Shown here piece after piece: positions 6,601 to 8,735 of a DNA stretch of 8,735 nucleotides (position 1 is the first letter of the stretch; each line of letters opens with the position of its first letter). The translations under genes were made by a program, and so were the position numbers. The stretch lies in contig CAZIUF010000031.1 of NCBI GenBank assembly GCA_964542665.1, positions 1 through 8,735 of the forward strand, written 5' to 3'. The notes beneath the pieces were generated by a model. That model saw only the letters and a list, made by a program, of their open reading frames with translations, made no database searches and was not told where the DNA came from. The stretch comes from JAGOLU01 sp964542665. GTDB taxonomy: Bacteria > Patescibacteriota > Microgenomatia > UBA1406 > GWC2-37-13.

Positions 6601-6629
6601 ATTCTATATGGTTTGAGATATATCGTCAA
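6601..6629 (-). promoter_or_regulatory. Sigma-70-type promoter of the DUF3048-secDF operon
   Basis: On the minus strand TTGACG (6629-6624) and TAGAAT (6606-6601) each match consensus at five of six bases, with an ideal 17-base spacer. Transcription would start near 6593, leaving a leader of only seven to nine bases before the ATG at 6585, with no SD. This is the best promoter in the window. Confidence 0.7.
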
Positions 6630-6651
6630 GGATCACTCGAAACAGCCCGAC

Positions 6652-6679
6652 TTGACTCCTTGCTTAGCAATGCTAGACT
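6652..6679 (+). promoter_or_regulatory. Possible promoter toward the small membrane-protein gene
   Basis: TTGACT (6652-6657), a 16-base spacer and TAGACT (6674-6679) give a weak sigma-70 match. Its transcript would have a leader of about 160 bases that contains the whole inverted-repeat element at 6738-6810. A -10-like TATAAC at 6825-6830, past that element, is an alternative that would give a leader of about ten bases. Confidence 0.3.
6660..6675. repeat. Two overlapping short palindromes in the divergent promoter region
   Basis: TTGCTTAGCAA (6660-6670) and TAGCAATGCTA (6665-6675) are both palindromic around a single central base and share six bases. They lie upstream of the operon's -35 box and inside the weak opposite promoter, so they could be a regulator site. 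This is suggestive only. Confidence 0.3.
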
Positions 6680-6737
6680 TTGCTGTCTCTCGCGCTTAAT
6701 TACATAGTGTGATTGAGAACGTCCGTAGTTGTGTGAA

Positions 6738-6810
6738 GTGTATGAGGATTTTTTGCTTCATCTAACTCGCTGGCGCTCAAACAGAGATTCATTAAAAAAT
6801 CCTCATACAC
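6738..6810. mobile_element. 73-bp MITE-like element with 17-bp terminal inverted repeats
   Basis: GTGTATGAGGATTTTTT (6738-6754) and AAAAAATCCTCATACAC (6794-6810) are perfect inverted repeats around a 39-base centre that includes CTCGCTGGCGCTC. Three more pairs (6733-6735 with 6813-6815) follow across a two-base mismatch. There is no ORF and no clear target duplication. The A/T-rich inner ends would give U runs in RNA from either strand. It lies between divergent genes, so it is not an ordinary gene-end terminator. I recall similar sequences between genes in CPR contigs but cannot check copy number here. Confidence 0.6.
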
Positions 6811-6846
6811 AACACTCTTAACAATATAACCATTTAACCACATCTT

Positions 6847-7044
6847 ATGCCACCCAAGACAAAAGCAGAAAAAATCAAAGCAGCGTTGAAAGCCACTCAA
6901 CCGCCTATTTCTACTCCAGTGCCTGTATCAACAGAAAGGGCGTACTCCGCTATCGAACTCTTGAAGTCATTGACCCTCACTGGCCTCATCGTGGCGCTTA
7001 TTGTGCTTGTCTACGCACTCCAAAAATCAAACTTCATCGGATAA
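6847..7044 (+). CDS. Small single-pass membrane protein of unknown function (65 aa)
   Basis: I do not recognise a family. Residues 1-17 are Lys-rich (MPPKTKAEKIKAALKA), 18-30 form a Pro/Thr/Ser linker (PPISTPVPVST), and 42-60 form one membrane helix (LTLTGLIVALIVLVYAL), leaving only a short tail, QKSNFIG. The positive N-terminus suggests it stays inside, so the protein would be tail-anchored with a nearly absent outer part. No SD precedes the ATG. It is divergent from the DUF3048-secDF operon and follows the inverted-repeat element at 6738-6810. The composition is that of a real protein and not random translation, but it has not been confirmed by homology. Confidence 0.6.
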   Translation: MPPKTKAEKIKAALKATQPPISTPVPVSTERAYSAIELLKSLTLTGLIVALIVLVYALQKSNFIG

Positions 7045-7050
7045 CTCTCC

Positions 7051-7113
7051 TTTAGATTTTAGTATTTTGAGTTTGGTCCGCCAGCTGGCGGATTAGTATT
7101 TAGTGTTTACACT
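7051..7113. repeat. Convergent-gene spacer: palindrome flanked by AT-rich heptamer-like repeats
   Basis: The core TCCGCCAGCTGGCGGA (7077-7092) is a perfect 16-bp palindrome. To its left are TTTAGAT, TTTAGTA and TTTTGAG (7051-7071); to its right TTAGTAT, TTAGTGT and TTACACT (7093-7113), all seven bases long. In RNA the core gives a six-pair GC stem with an AGCT loop, and the plus-strand transcript continues into a T-rich stretch. It may serve as a shared terminator for the two converging genes, but it also looks like a dispersed repeat. Confidence 0.65.
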
Positions 7114-7655
7114 TATGCTTCCAGCGGTATTTGCGCAAGTACAAGACTTTCACTGTCCCCTCGACCAAAATAAGTCATTTTAGATATAGTGAGCGTGTTG
7201 ATGGGGATTTCTACTGCTGTGGTCATCTTTTCCAAGATATTTTTGAGATGAGTATATTGCTGCTTTGAGGGTATCCGATACTTTGCGAGATGTATGCTCG
7301 GATCTTTTGAGGTGTAGGTACGCTGTCTGAAGAAAGTATATAAAGACTCGACCAATGTTTCGTAAGGACGTAAAAATTGACAGGTGAGCTGGATATCTAT
7401 CTGTCTGGTGATTTTGACTTGATACGCAAATCCAAACAACACCATCGGCTTTGTGTCGACGGTCATCTCTTTGATTTTTTCGATGAGCTGCGGGATGAGA
7501 TCTTCCTCGATATTGGGGATACTAAACAGTTCAAGGCGATACTGCGATGGTCGGTCCCATTGAAAAGCAGCGTATTCGCCGCGCAACGCTTCAGTTTCCT
7601 GAGAGATGAGTTGTTTGGTTTCGGCACTGAGTTCAATCGTGCAAGAGATGTGCAT
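7113..7655 (-). CDS. 2H-phosphoesterase-like protein lacking both HxT motifs (180 aa)
   Basis: Size and layout fit the 2'-5' RNA ligase/cyclic phosphodiesterase (ThpR, LigT) fold: a first strand HISCTIELS, then FQWDRPSQYRLELFSIPNI (31-49), a second half with PSIHLAKYRIP (119-129), and a typical end, LTISKMTYFGRGDSESLVLA then QIPL (155-178). Enzymes of this fold use two HxT motifs. Here the first matching site reads RLE (40-42) and the second SIH (120-122), so catalysis by the usual mechanism is unlikely and a binding role or a diverged activity is more plausible. The family call is by layout only. The start overlaps the end of the cytidylyltransferase gene by 23 bases, so the two are probably co-transcribed and coupled; there is no SD. 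Confidence 0.5.
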   Translation of the reverse strand: MHISCTIELSAETKQLISQETEALRGEYAAFQWDRPSQYRLELFSIPNIEEDLIPQLIEKIKEMTVDTKPMVLFGFAYQVKITRQIDIQLTCQFLRPYETLVESLYTFFRQRTYTSKDPSIHLAKYRIPSKQQYTHLKNILEKMTTAVEIPINTLTISKMTYFGRGDSESLVLAQIPLEA

Positions 7656-8133
7656 AGTTTAGTAAAGTCGAGCTTGATAATCCTGGTACTAGATCACAGA
7701 CCTCGATGATCTCTGATCCCACAGCTTCAGCACATCGCTTTTTTTCAGAAAGATGTGTATCGCCGCTTGTGACCGCGATGATCGAAGGTTTGATTATACT
7801 CACGAATTCGATATATTCTTTGGTAGTTGTAAATGTAGGCAAACATATGACAACATCTACTGACCTGAGGTTCGTGAGTATCTCTGCTCGTTGTTCGAGC
7901 GTGTGGAAAGGCTCTCTTTTCTTACGTTTTCGGATAAACTCATCGTTTTCGAGCGCTACCACGAGCAAGTCTCCCCGTGCTTTTGCAGATTCAAGAAACT
8001 TCATATGTCCGTAGTGCAGAACGTCAAAGCACCCCCCCACAAGCACGATCTTCATCATCTTGGTCTGCCAACTAGCGGGTAAAGCCATTTCCTTCGACAT
8101 GAGTTGTGCGCCATCCAGAATCGTCCCGTGCAT
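7633..8133 (-). CDS. Cytidylyltransferase-fold nucleotidyltransferase, RfaE2/HldE-C-like (166 aa)
   Basis: Joins a nucleotide to a phosphorylated small molecule. The signature is LVGGCFDVLHYGH (31-43), with the HxGH nucleotide-binding motif at 40-43, followed by KFLESAKARGD, LEQRAEILTNLRSVDVVI (79-96) and the late GLSSSTLL (151-158) that stands where the family has its ISSTxI-type motif. This family makes ADP-heptose, FAD, CDP-glycerol and similar products; the substrate cannot be told here, and no heptose or riboflavin genes are nearby. The start at 8133 is chosen because a perfect TATAAT ends seven bases before it and the upstream reading runs through that box; MM at 8058 is an alternative that begins right at the domain. 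The N-terminal ALPASWQTK (17-25) is encoded by a degraded copy of the palindrome at 7077-7092. The 3' end overlaps the next gene by 23 bases. Confidence 0.82.
   Translation of the reverse strand: MHGTILDGAQLMSKEMALPASWQTKMMKIVLVGGCFDVLHYGHMKFLESAKARGDLLVVALENDEFIRKRKKREPFHTLEQRAEILTNLRSVDVVICLPTFTTTKEYIEFVSIIKPSIIAVTSGDTHLSEKKRCAEAVGSEIIEVCDLVPGLSSSTLLNYAHLLHD
8064..8079. repeat. Degraded copy of the 16-bp palindrome, in frame in the cytidylyltransferase gene
   Basis: TCTGCCAACTAGCGGG matches TCCGCCAGCTGGCGGA (7077-7092) at 12 of 16 bases, and all four differences are transitions. The match continues on the left (TTGG before both) and by a T on the right. It falls between the presumed start and the catalytic domain, where extra residues would be tolerated. 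Confidence 0.45.
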
Positions 8134-8136
8134 GTG

Positions 8137-8164
8137 TTGGATTATACCGGATGAAAGGTATACT
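8137..8164 (+). promoter_or_regulatory. Possible promoter of the gene at 8205
   Basis: TTGGAT (8137-8142), a 16-base spacer and TATACT (8159-8164) give a modest sigma-70 match, with a predicted leader of about 34 bases. It overlaps the opposite-strand -10 at 8141-8146, so the two divergent promoters would compete. Confidence 0.4.
8141..8146 (-). promoter_or_regulatory. -10 box of the cytidylyltransferase operon
   Basis: A perfect TATAAT on the minus strand ends seven bases before the ATG at 8133, which would place the transcript start at or next to the start codon. No convincing -35 box is found 16-18 bases upstream. Confidence 0.5.
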
Positions 8165-8173
8165 ATGCATATC

Positions 8174-8189
8174 TTGATCACTATTGATC
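8174..8189. promoter_or_regulatory. TTGATC repeat / small inverted repeat between divergent genes
   Basis: GATCA (8176-8180) and TGATC (8185-8189) are inverted around CTAT, and TTGATC also occurs twice directly (8174-8179, 8184-8189). It lies just past the divergent promoters, where an operator could act on the gene at 8205. No regulator is identified. Confidence 0.25.
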
Positions 8190-8204
8190 CTGTTTGACAC
8201 ATAT

Positions 8205-8735
8205 ATGCGACTCGTTACCGAATACACTCCAGATGACTCAGTCATCCTCATCATCGGCAATCCAAAGGCTGCGCTCGTTGATGGCGTACGAACATATTTT
8301 GAAAATCAGAAGCAGACAGTCATCCTGACGAGCGATATTCCAACTAGTATTACTGATCGTGTCAAGCTTTGTATATGTTTCAGCGATATTCATCATCTTC
8401 GCGCTGATACCATCAAGCTTCATCTGATCCCTCGCGTTATCGTTGTTATTTCTACCCTTGATGCGTCTCCCCATCGTGATCACCTACAGCTCATCAAAGA
8501 ACATCACTCGCATATCAGATTTATCATTCTCAAGCCTGGTCATCACCCAGTTGAAGGCTTTGTGCAAAGGCTCATCCAGTTTGCCTTTGATCCCGATGCA
8601 GGCTCTGTGCTCCATCTCGAAAATATTGCTGGCATGTCCACCACCACGCACAAGCCTCTCAAAAAAAAGCGTTCATTTCATGATTGGTATGTCGACCAAG
8701 TGAGCCGACCAGCACGCACCATCGCATTTGGCATC
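8205..8735 (+). CDS. Start of a protein of unknown function, cut by the window edge (177+ aa)
   Basis: The frame is open without a stop from the ATG at 8205 to the last base. Alternating hydrophobic strands and helices suggest a Rossmann-like or receiver-like alpha/beta domain: SVILIIGNP (12-20), TVILTSDIP (38-46), VKLCICFSD (53-61), RVIVVIST (77-84) and HIRFIILKPG (103-112). There is no nucleotide-binding glycine pattern I can name. After about residue 150 comes a basic stretch, PLKKKRSF (151-158), then WYVDQVSRPARTIAFGI, which looks like the approach to a membrane helix that would lie outside the window. I recall CPR envelope proteins with this kind of N-terminal domain before a membrane segment, but this is too weak to name a family. 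It is divergent from the cytidylyltransferase gene by 71 bases; no SD is seen. Confidence 0.75.
   Translation, partial: MRLVTEYTPDDSVILIIGNPKAALVDGVRTYFENQKQTVILTSDIPTSITDRVKLCICFSDIHHLRADTIKLHLIPRVIVVISTLDASPHRDHLQLIKEHHSHIRFIILKPGHHPVEGFVQRLIQFAFDPDAGSVLHLENIAGMSTTTHKPLKKKRSFHDWYVDQVSRPARTIAFGI

Noticed and set aside
7377..7709. 110-codon plus-strand open frame
   Set aside because: It is antisense to two overlapping genes with recognisable layout, and has no SD or promoter.
8134..8202. Longer start at 8202 for the cytidylyltransferase
   Set aside because: The extra 23 codons read through a perfect TATAAT box and do not resemble the family.
1..8735. CRISPR arrays, tRNA or rRNA genes, phage or transposase genes
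   Set aside because: No direct repeats with regular spacers, no cloverleaf or rRNA segments and no such protein motifs were seen on either strand.

Overview
The window looks like a stretch of a Candidate Phyla Radiation (Patescibacteria) genome of moderate GC content. The best pointers are the DUF3048 protein, whose internal signatures (YAHVGGANC, NDLNQF) I remember from that group, and the single-gene SecD and SecF of modest length. Small alpha-helical and single-pass membrane proteins, almost no Shine-Dalgarno sites and short palindromic repeats in and between genes also fit. TGA is used as a stop here, so this is not one of the UGA-recoded lineages. The assignment is inference; no marker gene here fixes the phylum.

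Layout: (1) 1-333 holds a small helical protein of unknown function. (2) 431-1849 (+) is a CCA-adding tRNA nucleotidyltransferase with an HD domain; its N-terminal catalytic domain carries an in-frame insert made of a palindromic repeat followed by four tandem heptamers. (3) 1873-6585 (-) is a five-gene operon, in transcription order: DUF3048 surface protein, winged-helix protein with a degenerate nucleotidyltransferase domain, SecD, SecF, and a histidine-phosphatase-like protein. Three of its four junctions are overlaps or a 5-base gap. A good sigma-70-type promoter lies just before it. (4) 6586-6846 is a divergent intergenic region holding a 73-bp MITE-like element with perfect 17-bp terminal inverted repeats. 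(5) 6847-7044 (+) is a 65-residue single-pass membrane protein. (6) 7045-7112 is a convergent spacer with a perfect 16-bp palindrome between AT-rich heptamer-like arrays. (7) 7113-8133 (-) is a two-gene overlapping pair: a cytidylyltransferase-fold protein, then a degenerate 2H-phosphoesterase-like protein. (8) 8205 to the window end (+) is the beginning of a gene of unknown function that runs off the edge.

Working together: SecD and SecF power late steps of Sec export, and the first gene of their operon makes an exported, membrane-anchored protein, so that operon is about the cell envelope. CCA addition is ordinary tRNA maturation. I see no defence island, CRISPR array, phage or transposase. 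The unusual content is the family of short repeats invading coding sequence, several catalytic-fold proteins lacking key residues, and start sites that look leaderless or coupled by overlap rather than SD-led.
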